Source: Channa striata (Eukaryota; Chordata; Actinopteri; Anabantiformes; Channidae). From it: a stretch of 64,000 nt of DNA. Below the pieces are notes generated by a model. That model was not told where the DNA came from. It worked only from the letters and a program-made list of their open reading frames with translations, and ran no database searches. Shown here piece after piece: positions 1-11,395 of this stretch (its first letter is position 1; every line of letters begins with the position of its first letter). A program made the position numbers and the translations under genes. The stretch is taken from the NCBI GenBank assembly GCA_033026295.1, contig CM065184.1, positions 5,936,001-6,000,000 of the forward strand, in the 5' to 3' direction.

Positions 1-862
1 GTGAAGAAGCATATCCCTCCAGTCAGAGTCCAGTGTAAGTCTGCTGCCAAAAGCATCTGTAATTTATGCATCACATATTGATCTGGATGGTCACTGAATT
101 GGTGCAATATTTAATAATCACAATTTATCCGGATCTTTGAAGGGATAAACTCACCGAAAATCATCACAAGTCCACAATGTTACGGGTTCCTGACTAAATA
201 CCATTTTCAGCCCCTCTAGGCTACAGCACAGCCCGCTGAATGGAGGGCATGTCTGTCAGGATTTGTTCAAAGTGTACATTTTGTCTTTCAAAATGTCCCC
301 AGACAAATTTCACCATTTCCTCATCCCTGCTGAGCAATATCCTCCTTCCTACAATGGTTTACAAAAACCTCTTTGAGGTGCAGAATCAAAAAGCGAAAAT
401 CATTTTCCACTACTGTAACATCAGGTGCTCTGGTCTTTGTGGTCTGTCTGTACTTCTGTGTTGAATCAAAGCAAACGAGAATCAGAGAATCCACTAATTC
501 TGCCTGACATCACTATTTGACACTGAAGGCTGCTACTGTCTTTTTTCAGACAGGGGCCATTTTTACCCGATGTCCCAAACCTTTAAGTTAATACAAGACA
601 ATTAAAGTCAGATTCATCACAAGTTCTACCACAGACAGCAGATGATGGGACATAACACATATGCAAAGTACTACTCATACCATGTTTGATAACACTAAAA
701 ATGACGATGGCTATTAAGTTTTATATGACAGCAGAGTGAGGGCGATGAGTGAGCAATGATAGAAAGTGTGTGGGAGTCAGCATGTGAGCATGTGGTGGGC
801 AGGGGTTATAAGGTCTTCTCTACACTGTCATTACTGTGTCCACACTCTCAGCAGCAGCAAAT

Positions 863-886
863 ACACACACACACACACACACACAC
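863..886. repeat. (AC)12 microsatellite
   Basis: An uninterrupted AC dinucleotide tract upstream of btbd3. The apparent ORFs through it are repeat artefacts. Confidence 0.97.
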
Positions 887-1411
887 GGACAGATAAATAC
901 TGAACATACATAAAATATAGACCCACACAATGTATGTGCAGGGGAAATGTGAGCTCCCGTTCTTGCAGTACAGAAAGGCTTGTGGCTCCTGAGGCCCCTC
1001 CAACACTTGCTGGCTTTCCTGTGCTCTCTAGGCAAGCAAAATTACCCCCATACATCTTCTCAGTGTGACATATTGATTGTGAGCCAAAGGAGAAGCTATC
1101 ATCTCATCTGTGGTGCTGTTGTCTTCTCTGGTCAGTTAAAGTGTGCTAGGTCATTTGTTGGACAAGGCACTGTTAAAAATTCATGTTGGCTTTTCTAATT
1201 AAATGTTTATCCTGGCACGGCTAAAACCTCTGACAAGCTGATTATACAACTCAGGTTGATAAAAATCAGACACAGCTGGCTACATTTATGCTGTGATGGT
1301 CTATGTGAACAAGCAGAGAAGACAAATAGTGCAATTTCAAAAAGAAGAATTTGGATGAACTGCAACTTTCTGTTATATAAACAAATATTTACTACATATG
1401 GCCTCTTACAT

Positions 1412-1412
<1 letters not shown>

Positions 1413-1444
<32 letters not shown>
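1413..1444. repeat. (CA)16 microsatellite
   Basis: An uninterrupted CA tract, followed directly by imperfect CAGACACA. Confidence 0.97.
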
Positions 1445-1449
<5 letters not shown>

Positions 1450-3831
1450 AAACATTGTAAAGTTGTGCATGACTGCCTGCTCTTTACCAGACCGCGCTGG
1501 CTAAAATTTCTCTTTTTCAGGAGTTCCAAGCCCGGGCTCTGGGCCGGCGCCATGGCTTCCACCCCCTCCACCTGTCAGGTGGCCTTGCCTGCTTTATTGG
1601 TGGTGGCACAGAGGGCAGGCGGCTGTGGGGGGAGGTGGGATGGTGGGGTTGGGGTGAACATTGGACGAGCTGCTGGATCCTGTCCTTCCCTCCATGTGCC
1701 AGGCTTGCATCACAGTTCATTTCCCAGCCTTCTCTCTTCTCTGGTGTGCTCAGCCAAGCCTCTCAGCAGGTGTCTCTCTGCAGAAGAGACCTGCCACCAT
1801 GCAGGCCCACATCTTTGTGCTCAAACTCACAACGGCAAGCTGTCACCTCCACAGTGCAACTACTGACCTCGGCATTCAGTGGACTAAGCTCTAAATACCA
1901 ACCTCAATTAAAATTGCATTTATTTGATTACAAATGGGGCTTTTTATCCTGAAACTACAAAAAGCTCTTCACTTGTTTTGTTTGAATTACAAATTAATGT
2001 CTTGCTCTTTACTAAGCACAGAACATGTAAAAGCCATATATTGTTTATGTAGAGACATTGGATATCCTTGTGTGCAATTATGTAATTATTAATACATTTG
2101 TCATCATCTAATAATTGAATTAAACTTATGCTTGTTGATAAATTGTGGGAAAAACAACCAAAATATAGAGTTACCTAAATTACTCAAGTATTCTCCAAAA
2201 TACTGAGGAACCTGACAATTTAATTTTTTCTGGCTTGTAGATTTCCTTTTTTTTTTTTAAGATAACAGTGTTTCATTAGCACTGTCATCAAAAAGCCATA
2301 AACACAGGCACAGCGTGACAGCTGCTGCTTTTTAACGTCAATTTGTGAAGTTAGTGCGTTACACGTACATTGGGGTATTATTGCGACACACAAAAATGTG
2401 AGGCAAAACACATGAAACCATGAGCTTGCATTACGAAATAAATCGGTTCATATCTCAGTGCTATCAAAATATGGGAGACTAATTTGTTTTGTTTGTGTTT
2501 TTATATTTTTTATCATCACTGAAAAATTGAGGACTGATGGCCTTTTTCATCCAGAATGCTGATTGCTGTGCTACTACAGTCGTGCTAATGTTTTCCTTTT
2601 CTGTGAAAATGTGTGACTATGTGCTGACAAAGTGTGAGACAAAGGTGATGCTGTCGCTGTGACAACACCATCATTACTTTCTCCTCTCACTCCTACCTCT
2701 GAAAGTGTGAATAACGAGATTACATTTTCTGCTGATGAATGGAGAGAAAATGCAATTAAAGAAAGCAGGAAGCCATTTAGGTTGATATATAATGACATCC
2801 TATTTATCACATGGGCTGCTAGACCAGGATGCCAGATAAATAACACTGTTGGTTTAACATGTGTACTCAGTCTGCGGTTATCAAGGTTGCTATATTAACA
2901 TTACAGTTTTGTTTCTGTATTTAGTAAGGGCAGTGGGCGGTTGTAAAATAAGACTCAAGGTTCACGGCACAAATGTATATGTAGAGTAAATTAGCTTGCT
3001 TATGTTTTACTGAGAAATAAATAATTGTTAAAATCTGCGGCGTAATATTAAGACTTCGCTTTTACTATGATCATTGTTTTTATGTCTGTATACTGCATCT
3101 CTATCCCGCTGTTGCTTGTGGATGTGGTTACCAAGGTAACATCTCTAGTGGCCTGCAATTTGAGAGTATGGTGCCCTGTAATGTTGGCTCCATGTTACCA
3201 TAGCAAATTTCTCTGTTCTGCAGCACATAATGTATAAGGGGGCTTAGTGGCTAATACTCCTTAGTGCAGCAAACGCAACAACAGTTAATTAGGTTTCACA
3301 GGAAAATCAATACTGTGACAGTAGTTCAAGGAAGACTTTCTCAGTGCCATGTATCCGTCCCACAGTGATCTTATTGTCAGCTGGGTTTTTATTCCGGGAA
3401 TATGACGTAATCAAGTATTGTTATAAAAACTAGAGACAGTGCTATTTAAATGCAACATACATAATAGCAGAAGCATTAATGCCATAAAAAAAAGAAATAA
3501 AACACGAAACTACCATTACATCAAACATGAGAACATTTTAAATCGCTACTAAAAATCTAAATTAGCCCAGTACTTTAAATAGAATACCCAGTGTGCTTAG
3601 GCCTAACCAGGCAAGAAGAGCACAGAAACTGTATACATTATACATTGTGCAAAGAGTGCATTACATTTATAACTCCATGTACTCGCCTGAAGAGATGACT
3701 TAACAAGAAAGCTTAAGCACAGGCACATATTCTTGACTGGAAGCGGTAGGCTTTTTAAAGCTAAGCCTCTGAGAAAATGTCTGTGGTATTTCAGAGCAAC
3801 TATACAAAATTCAAATGCGAAATCTAGACAT

Positions 3832-3887
3832 CAATTTAAATCTGAAATATTTAGAGATGCAATTTAAGTCTGAAATATTTAGGGATG
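3832..3887. repeat. 28-bp tandem duplication
   Basis: Two adjacent 28-bp units (3832-3859 and 3860-3887) begin CAATTTAA and end GGATG or AGATG. They differ at only two positions. Confidence 0.9.
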
Positions 3888-4370
3888 CAGAACGACTAAA
3901 GCATTGCAATAATCTATACTATCAAATACTTGTGGTACAAAAATGGTTTGTGTATCTAGTTTGCTTTGAACGTGTTTATCAAACTGTATGTGGACTTGAA
4001 TCTAAAACTATAAAGTTGTTTTCGTTTATGCGAAGGTCATAAGTCCAATTAAAACAAACATATGAATAATGGAACTGAAATTCATCAGTTTGTATTTATG
4101 TTCATATAACGCTCATTAAAAAGAGGTATGATAGATAAATGCATTAAGCAAATTTTGCCCTTAAAAAGAGAACGCAAATTTGCATTTCCTTTATGAATTA
4201 TTATATATTGTCTATATTTGCTTTAGTGCAAACTGAGTGCTGTGGCTTTATGTAAAGCAAACAGAGGAAGTAGGACTGTAGAGAGATAGATCATTGTTAT
4301 GGGGCATGGCTGTCACTTTAATTAAGATGTTCACTATTGCATATTCAAGTAGGTGCCGCACTAGGCTGCA

Positions 4371-4463
4371 ATAGCCAATGATGAAAAGTGTGCGCTGCCA
4401 TTGGCTGAGCTCCGGAGAGAGAGCCCTGCACTGTGCTGTAAGGGGTGGTGGGGCAGGGGGAGC
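4371..4463 (+). promoter_or_regulatory. btbd3: probable btbd3 promoter: paired CCAAT boxes and G-rich box
   Basis: CCAAT at 4375-4379 and its inverse ATTGG at 4400-4404 lie 25 bp apart, a layout seen in NF-Y-bound promoters. G-rich Sp1-like runs follow at about 4442-4460. No TATA box is evident at a suitable distance. The block stands out from AT-rich DNA on the left and precedes a long purine-rich leader. The transcription start is not proven, and a more distal promoter with a spliced leader exon is possible. Confidence 0.4.
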
Positions 4464-5127
4464 TCTCTATCTCTTCTGCGCTCTCCCATTCAACCTCTGT
4501 AGTCAGCAGAACAAGTAGCTGAGCAGAGCGGAGGCACAGCATCCACGGCTACAGCATCCTGCAGATGACTCTGCTCCATGAAGAAGGAGCAAAAGAGAAA
4601 AAAGAGCTCATGTTGGAGAGAAAAAGGTAGATCCACAGACGAAGAGAGACTGAGGAGACAAGAGGAGCACAGAAGGAGTTAGAGTGAGAAATGAAGGGAA
4701 TTGTGTAAACCTTGCTGCTTGTCTGAGGACCTGTGCAGCTGTACTAAATCTGGGGCTGTCAGGCCAACCCCTCAGCAGAGCAGTGAGTGAGAGAAGCAAG
4801 GGAGCAGAGGAGATAAAAAGTGATTTGAAGAGCTGATTTCATCACTCTGGACAAGCAGGGATGGGAACCTAAGAGCCTTTCCGTCATCTGATGAAACTTC
4901 ACACAGAGAAAGTGCCTTTGGATCACCAGTCTGAACTTGGAGAGAAGATAACAGGCAAAACAAGAGTTATCCTATAAGCTGCAGCCTCACACGGGATCTG
5001 TGACTACTGCGTTGCCGAGTACCGCTCAGGTCTCAGCTGTAGTCTTCCTAAGACCCCTCACACTTGCCTGCTCCTGGTGAATGTCTTCTCTGCATGCGCT
5101 CCCACTGCTCGGCAGTTGAACACACTC
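4464..5127 (+). other. btbd3: probable btbd3 5' leader with upstream ORFs
   Basis: A purine-rich stretch leads without an obvious acceptor into the btbd3 start codon. It contains several ATGs, including a short ORF at 4565-4630 (21 codons plus TAG) and an in-frame ATG at 5077. Whether the leader is one unspliced exon or is joined from upstream cannot be decided from sequence alone. Confidence 0.4.
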
Positions 5128-5438
5128 ATGGTCGATGCCAAGGGAAGGAACATGAAATGTCTGACTTTCTTCTTAATGCTTCCAGAGTCAGTGAAGAGCA
5201 AGTCAAGTAAAAGCTCCAAGAAAGGGAATGCCAGTGGCAGCTCCAAGTTACCCCCGGTCTGTTATGAGATAATCACTCTGAGGAGTAAGAAGAAGAAGAA
5301 GATGGCAGCGGACATTTTTCCCACCAAAAAGTCAGCATCCACCACAACAGTACAACAGTATCAGCAGCAGAATCTCAACAACAACAACACCATCCAGAAC
5401 TGTAACTGGCAGGGACTCTACTCCACCATACGAGAAAG
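5128..5438 (+). CDS. btbd3: btbd3 coding exon 1
   Basis: Encodes residues 1-103 and two bases of codon 104. It begins ATGGTCGATGCC and ends at the donor AG|GTAGGT. The exon carries the basic KKKKKM run followed by the Gln/Asn-rich segment and the NWQGLYSTIRER motif just before the BTB domain. Intron 1 (5439-6405) holds a (TG)18 microsatellite and a 10-bp-period AT-rich repeat, with no other coding signal. Confidence 0.95.
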
Positions 5439-5535
5439 GTAGGTGCAGCCAGCAAACCTCCATGACACTTATAAACGTCTCGTCTTCATGTATGTCGAGA
5501 TCCATTTCGTTTCGTATATATATACGGGTGTGTGC

Positions 5536-5578
<43 letters not shown>

Positions 5579-8500
5579 TTCCCTCTGCCCTGCCCTAAAT
5601 CTGCTGGGGGTATCCGTGTTTACACCCACTCCAGCTCCTGCAGGCTTTGCCGCTCTGACATAACAGAGGGTGGAAAGGCACCGGGTGCGTTTGATATGCA
5701 CAACAGGCAGGGGTTGCTCCGCACTAAAAGCTAAATATTTACCTTGGCCTATCAGTAAAGGACCCCAGCTGTCCCGACTAAAATGTGAGCTTTCCAGCCC
5801 AGCTTTGTTGTCTCTCCAGGACACAGGCCTGTTTACCCACCACTATGACATGTTCCATTACTCAATAATATATGAACGTATTGTTGGTCCCATTCTTTCA
5901 CAGTGGGGATTTTCCATTAAGGTCATTGTCTTGTTTGTCTATGTTTGGGTAGATATAAACAGTCCAAGACTTCTGTTGAGAAATGATTGAGATTTTTTAA
6001 ACATTTGTATGTTTTAGTGTGTTACCTGAGACTTTTAAAACAACAGCACGACTTTTGTTTTGCCTGAAGCAATTGGGACACTTTATACACTCATACAAGT
6101 TTCGTTTTAGTAGCAGATCACAAAGCCATGGTAGCAGAAGTGATATATTATATTATAAAATATTATAAAATATTATAATGTTACATTTACTATTTGTGCC
6201 TGAAAATCTGCAAAAGGCTGGACACTAACTAGTTTTATTTTTCACATTAATTACATTAAAATGGTCTAATGTGCATTGATCCCTATTTCATCTCCCTTCC
6301 AATATCTAAAAGATCCACTTTTGCCCTTATTACCATCTATTTGTAAATCAGTATAAATAGTGTAAGATTTTTTTTTATCCTGTCTTTTGTTTCTTTCCTT
6401 TTCAGAAATTCAGTAATGTTCAACAATGAGCTGATGGCAGATGTTCACTTTGTGGTGGGTCAGACTGGAAGGACCCAGCGGCTGCCAGGACACAGAGTAA
6501 GAATTTCATCAACCAGTGAAATCAGGGTAGCAGGGAGGAAATTAACAAACAAGCAATCAGCAAGCTGGGCCCGGTGTTGTTCATATCATATCAGCATAAA
6601 AATCATCTTCCTCACTGCCAGCAGTAATGGAACTGAAATCCTTTGTGCTCCACTCTCACTTCCGCACCATGTGTCTTTTCGAGACAGTCCTCAATTATTT
6701 ATGTAAATGAGGCTGAAGGAGAGAGGCACAGAGCGACCAAAGGAGGAAGGGATATCCTCTTCGGCAGTCATCTCACACAGAACGGATTGCTTTTGTCTCG
6801 GTTTCAGCTCAGCCTTTCAGAAACTGCTCTGTAATTATCCAACTTTTAATCAAACACATCCACCAGTACACAGTTAGAATGGGAAGCCATAGAGTAAGGT
6901 GCATTCAACTCTGCATCTCAATTCCTTAAAACACTTTTGTGCCCATTCACTTGATTAGCTTTTGAATCTTGGTAAGACAAAACAAGGAATCCACTGTAAA
7001 TAGCTGTGATTACTATAATCGGGCCCATATTCATCCTGTTTATCCTTGTAAACCGCAGGTCGACATCCTCATTTGTTTGGTCCACCCTATGACCTCAAGA
7101 TGTTCACATAAATGATTTGATTAAGGTAACCAGAATATGCGCTTCATCCAAAATCACATCTTAATGTTAGTTCTATTGAAATATAATTATTCCTTCACAT
7201 TAAGTGATTTTGCAGTTATGAATGCTGCCCAGCTGTCCAATCTTCATCCACACTGTCCAGTGAGCTTTTTTGTCTTCTTTATGATTGGTAGCTGCAGTGC
7301 ACTTTGTGCATTTCTAGGAAGCAGTTATGGAAGGACACTGAGGGTAACTTGACTGCACTTTACGCTGAGACATTATGCCAATGCCGTTCACCGCAGCAAT
7401 AGTTATTGTGTCCATTTGGCAGGAATTCAGATATGCATTATGATTTGATTTACAAAGGTATATTCTTCCATGATGCAGGATGCAGCTTGCAGCTAAAGGC
7501 AGTAATTTGTGTAAACATTTGTAAACTACAGTGAGTCAAAAGGTGGGACTAATCTTAGTCTAATACACAGTATTTATATAGTGATCTCTAAATGGCCAGC
7601 AAATCAGCAACAGCCTTTAAGCGGACTTCTATTTATAAAAATAGGATATGTGGGGTTTAGCGTATAACAACAACCACCCTGTTTATTAGATCTGCTTCTT
7701 TTTTAGAATGGGTTCACTGCAGTTTCATTCCTTTTCAAGAAAGTTTGTGCTTTTGTGGAGAAAATGTACACCAACAACATTCGCATCATTTACACGCACA
7801 CACCCATACAACAAACAACAAAAGTACATAGAGCGAAGCTATAAAGGATTGGAATTACATGATTCACAGTCTTGTATACAATGTTCATTTCTGAGTTATT
7901 AGCTACATTGTGTTTTATCCGATTTCATCATAAGTTTGGCTAAGTCATTAATTTCAGTAAATTGACCTTTTATTGCACTCTCACACTCACACTTTTTTCT
8001 ATTTAAATCAGAGGCAATCTTGTTCATTAGGAATCTGCATTCCTGTCCTCAGGGAGCACAGTAACTAGTAAATAGAAATGAGAACTGCTCATTATGTGGG
8101 AAACTCATCAGGTCTCTCTAGTGATTAGAATTGAAACATTGTTCAGCATCCAAAAAGTGATTTGTGTTTTTATGTAAAGAGCTGCATGTGAACTAATTTA
8201 ATTTGGTGCAATCACCAATTTTAATAATCTTTCTCTTTCAGCAAACAGTATGTTCATATGCACATGTCATTTGTCTGTGAAATCAGAGATGAACTATGGC
8301 TTGTTTTCATTTCCTCTTTTTTCCTGCTGTCACATTGTTTTCTCTGCTTCTTCCAACAGTATGTTTTGGCAGTGGGCAGCTCAGTGTTCCATGCTATGTT
8401 TTATGGTGAACTGGCGGAGAATAAGGATGAAATCCATATTCCAGATGTGGAACCAGCAGCATTTCTGGCAATGCTGAAGTAAGGATAGTTCTTTGTCTAA

Positions 8501-10039
8501 ACTCTGCACTTGAGAACTTCCTCCGACTGGCTTTGTTGTTTTCTTCAGGGTTATACCTTCTCTTTTAATTTGGTGTTGGTAAAGAAGGATTATTAAATCT
8601 ATTCTCCGGCTCTCCCTGACCTATGTTAAACTAAGCTACTTAGCACTTACCAGTGCCACGCAAATTAAATTATGAATCCATTTTCATTTCATTATGCTGT
8701 ACATTCCACTTATCTTGCTGAATCAGGACATTTTGTTCTCTACCTCCCGCTTTGCTGTTCCTACATAACTTTTATTTCTGAGTTTTGTTTTCTTCTGCCT
8801 TGCCAGTGAGCTACAGTATGTGATAGATGAGGGTGTAGGAGGCAACTTTGTTGGCTGGTTTGATTTGTTTACAGAGTTTACTTTTTTTAATCTAATTTTT
8901 TTACATCGTATACTTTCCTAGTGTATTGACATCATCTAGTTTTGCATGTCATTTCTGTGGTGTTTGATGTTTTATCCACAAAGCTGAGAAATGTCTGTGT
9001 CAACAGGTACATTTACTGTGATGAGATTGACCTGAGTGCTGACACAGTGTTGGCCACTCTTTATGCTGCCAAGAAGTACATTGTCCCTCACCTGGCACGT
9101 GCCTGTGTCAACTTCCTGGAGACCAGCCTGAGTGCCAAGAATGCCTGCGTGTTACTCTCCCAGAGCTGCTTGTTCGAGGAGCCAGAGCTGACACAGCGCT
9201 GCTGGGAGGTGATTGATGCCCAAGCCGAGCTGGCGTTACGCTCAGAGGGCTTCTGCGACATCGACGCCCAGACCCTGGAGAGTATCTTACAGCGAGAGAC
9301 ACTAAACGCTAAAGAGATAGTGGTGTTCGAGGCAGCGCTCAGCTGGGCTGAGGCTGAATGTCAGAGACAAGAGCTCACCTCTTCGACTGACAACAAACGC
9401 AAAGTTTTGGGCAAGGCCATGTATCTGATACGTATCCCTACAATGGCTCTGGATGACTTTGCCAATGGAGCGGCCCAGTCAGGTGTGTTGACTCTTAACG
9501 AGACCAATGACATATTTCTGTGGTACACAGCAGTCAAGAAGCCTGAGCTGCAGTTTGTCAGCCAGCCCAGGAAGGGTCTGACACCTCAGCGCTGCCACAG
9601 ATTCCAGTCCTGTGCCTACCGAAGCAATCAGTGGCGTTACAGGGGCCGCTGTGACAGTATACAGTTTGCAGTGGATAAAAGAGTTTTCATTGCTGGGTTT
9701 GGACTATACGGATCTAGTTGTGGCTCGGCAGAGTACAGTGCCAAAATTGAGTTGAAACGTCAGGGAGTACTGCTGGGACAAAACCTGAGCAAATACTTCT
9801 CTGATGGCTCCAGCAACACCTTCCCTGTGTGGTTTGAGTATCCAGTGCAGATCGAGCCTGATACCTTCTACACTGCCAGTGTGGTTCTTGATGGGAATGA
9901 GCTAAGCTACTTTGGACAGGAAGGGATGACGGAGGTGCAGTGTGGGAAAGTAACATTTCAGTTCCAGTGCTCCTCGGACAGCACTAACGGCACAGGTGTG
10001 CAGGGGGGACAGATTCCTGAACTCATCTTCTACGCTTGA
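5128..10039 (+). CDS. btbd3: BTB/POZ domain-containing protein 3 (complete, 4 coding exons)
   Basis: The coding exons are 5128-5438, 6406-6496, 8360-8478 and 9007-10039, joined by GT-AG introns in phases 2, 0 and 2. They give 1551 coding bases plus TGA, or 517 residues, against about 522 in human BTBD3. The N-terminus MVDAKGRNMKCLTFF and the C-terminus GGQIPELIFYA match the BTBD3 family. Domain order: a Lys/Ser-rich head (about 1-65), a Gln/Asn-rich stretch (about 75-95), BTB/POZ (about 112-215, starting at LMADVHFVVG), BACK (about 220-325) and a C-terminal PHR domain (from about His371). Family knowledge: BTB-BACK proteins can act as Cul3 adaptors, and mammalian BTBD3 moves to the nucleus on neuronal activity and orients dendrites toward active axons. 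The start was chosen for its match to the family N-terminus; an in-frame ATG lies 51 bases upstream. BTBD6 is the closest alternative, but the head sequence favours BTBD3. Fish have a/b duplicates, which cannot be separated here. Confidence 0.96.
5539..5574. repeat. (TG)18 microsatellite in btbd3 intron 1
   Basis: A pure TG tract about 100 bases downstream of the btbd3 exon 1 donor, on the transcribed (+) sense. Confidence 0.97.
6151..6178. repeat. AT-rich tandem repeat, 10-bp period
   Basis: The unit TATTATAAAA is repeated twice, followed by a third partial copy, within btbd3 intron 1. Confidence 0.85.
6406..6496 (+). CDS. btbd3: btbd3 coding exon 2 (BTB start)
   Basis: The acceptor is a pyrimidine-rich run ending TTTTCAG and the donor is ACAGA|GTAAGA. 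The exon completes Arg104 and encodes up to residue 134, including MFNNELMADVHFVVG and TQRLPGHR, the first strand and helix of the BTB fold. Intron 2 (6497-8359) is AT-rich and non-coding, with a decoy acceptor near its 3' end. Confidence 0.95.
8360..8478 (+). CDS. btbd3: btbd3 coding exon 3 (BTB core)
   Basis: The acceptor is TTCCAACAG and the donor is CTGAA|GTAAGG. It encodes residues 135-173 and two bases of codon 174: YVLAVGSSVFHAMFYGEL, then the conserved IPDVEPAAFLAMLK of the BTB core. Intron 3 (8479-9006) contains no recognisable feature. Confidence 0.95.
9007..10039 (+). CDS. btbd3: btbd3 coding exon 4 (BTB end, BACK, PHR)
   Basis: The acceptor is TGTCAACAG and the exon runs to TGA at 10037-10039. 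It encodes residues 174-517: the end of BTB (YIYCDEIDL), the whole BACK domain (from about KNACVLLSQSCLFEEPEL) and the PHR domain (HRFQSCAYRSNQWRYRG to IPELIFYA). The single long last exon is typical of this gene family. The reading frame is intact, and GC content is clearly higher than in the flanking DNA. Confidence 0.97.
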
Positions 10040-11395
10040 CAAACTCTGTACACACATCGGACTGATTTTCAGCACACTTTAAAAAAGAGAAAATTACCAC
10101 TTTGTGCATAGTGTCACATTCTGTTATTTATTTTTGTCACAATTGTGCAAAAAAATTTATCACAGACCTGTGAAATGGTCTTTTGTGGTTTTGGTTTTAG
10201 TAAATGGTCCAATTGTGTAGGACCAGATATGTTTGAAGATGTTGAATTGTCTAAAGTTTGCGGAAGTCTGAAAACATAAAAAATATCTTGCACAACAAGT
10301 GCATGTATATATGAATATATGTAAATTCAGATGTATATGATGCCACAATTGTGTCCAACGCTGGCCGCAAAGATATCCTATTTGATGAATATCTCACAGT
10401 ATGTTTATTATTTCTATGCTTGCATAGAGTGCACATATTTAGCAGCAATACTTCACATTCTATATTCTACGATGAGCATTTCCTAGCATTACTCAGACTA
10501 GATCAGCATCAGAAGAAAGTGAAAAAGGCTGTATGATTTTTTTTTACACAGTTATTAGAGTCAAAAACATCGTTTGTCCTATTGTAGTGTGTCATACACA
10601 TCAGGCATTTGTATCTGAGTGGTTTTAAATAAATCTGCAGCTTTTTTTTCTAGTAACAGGGCACCTAGAGAGGGCCTGAGGGGTCTTAGATTAGGGAGCA
10701 CTAGATATAATGAGGCACGTAACCCCTAAAGTATCTCTCTGTAGCATGTTGCTCTGCACCTACACTCATCTCAGTCACTCCAGTGAGGATTCAACTACAT
10801 CACTAACATTTTTACATTGAAAATATAATTTAACACCGTTTAACACTCCATCGTAGAGAGTCCAAACTTCTTTGGTTTGGAGTCTGTCTGCCCTGCATTA
10901 CTTACAGTGTGGACAGAACGGTTCCATTTCAACCAGCATGTACTACTAATTGTTCTGGCGCCTTGGTTTTGTTTACAGGAAAAAAAAATAAATCAATGAT
11001 TGATTCAGTGTTAGAAGCTGTTTATCTTATGGACTCCTACTGCTCTTTGTTAACACTGTGCCCTCTGAACTGCTGAGCATTCCCTCCCAATGTGATCACA
11101 CAGTATCATTATTTGCAGAAGCATATTGTCTATGCTACAGAATTGCACTGATGTTGGTTTATTATTGATTTTATTTTTTTGTTTTACTTGTTATTTTTAA
11201 TGAGGCAATTCTTTGGATTTCCTGTGCTACTGAATATTCCTCCTGGTGTAGGCTAAACATCCACAGGCTTGTCTGCTGATGTGGGTGGGCAAACTGGTGT
11301 TCATGTCCTGTGTTTACGTGCTACGATGCTGGGAGACCAACGAATGTGTATGATTGTTGACAATGCAAATAAAAAAACATACTGGAACAAATTGG
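10040..11395 (+). other. btbd3: btbd3 3' UTR and polyadenylation region
   Basis: AT-rich non-coding DNA follows the stop codon. AATAAA hexamers occur at 10628-10633, 10987-10992 and 11368-11373. The last is followed within about 25 bases by a GT-rich stretch (TTGGTTGTGT), the usual arrangement at a cleavage site, so it is the best candidate distal end. A Pumilio-type element TGTATATA lies at 10304-10311. Confidence 0.6.
11368..11373 (+). terminator. btbd3: polyadenylation signal of btbd3
   Basis: A canonical AATAAA with a downstream GT-rich element starting near 11391. It is the last of three hexamers after the btbd3 stop, and the only one with both parts clearly in place. Confidence 0.55.

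Larger units (their letters stand above)
1..4340. other. non-coding DNA upstream of btbd3
   Basis: AT-rich and without a credible gene. It holds the two CA microsatellites, a GC-richer island at about 1520-1800 with a G-quadruplex-type motif, and the 28-bp duplication. Open frames here are short and of unremarkable composition. Confidence 0.7.

Noticed and set aside
1465..1866. 133-codon ORF on the + strand
   Set aside because: It starts just after a CA microsatellite and runs through a GC-richer island. Its composition is odd and it resembles no family I know.
5486..5824. Minus-strand ORF with a His/Thr run
   Set aside because: The repeat run is the TG microsatellite read antisense, inside btbd3 intron 1.
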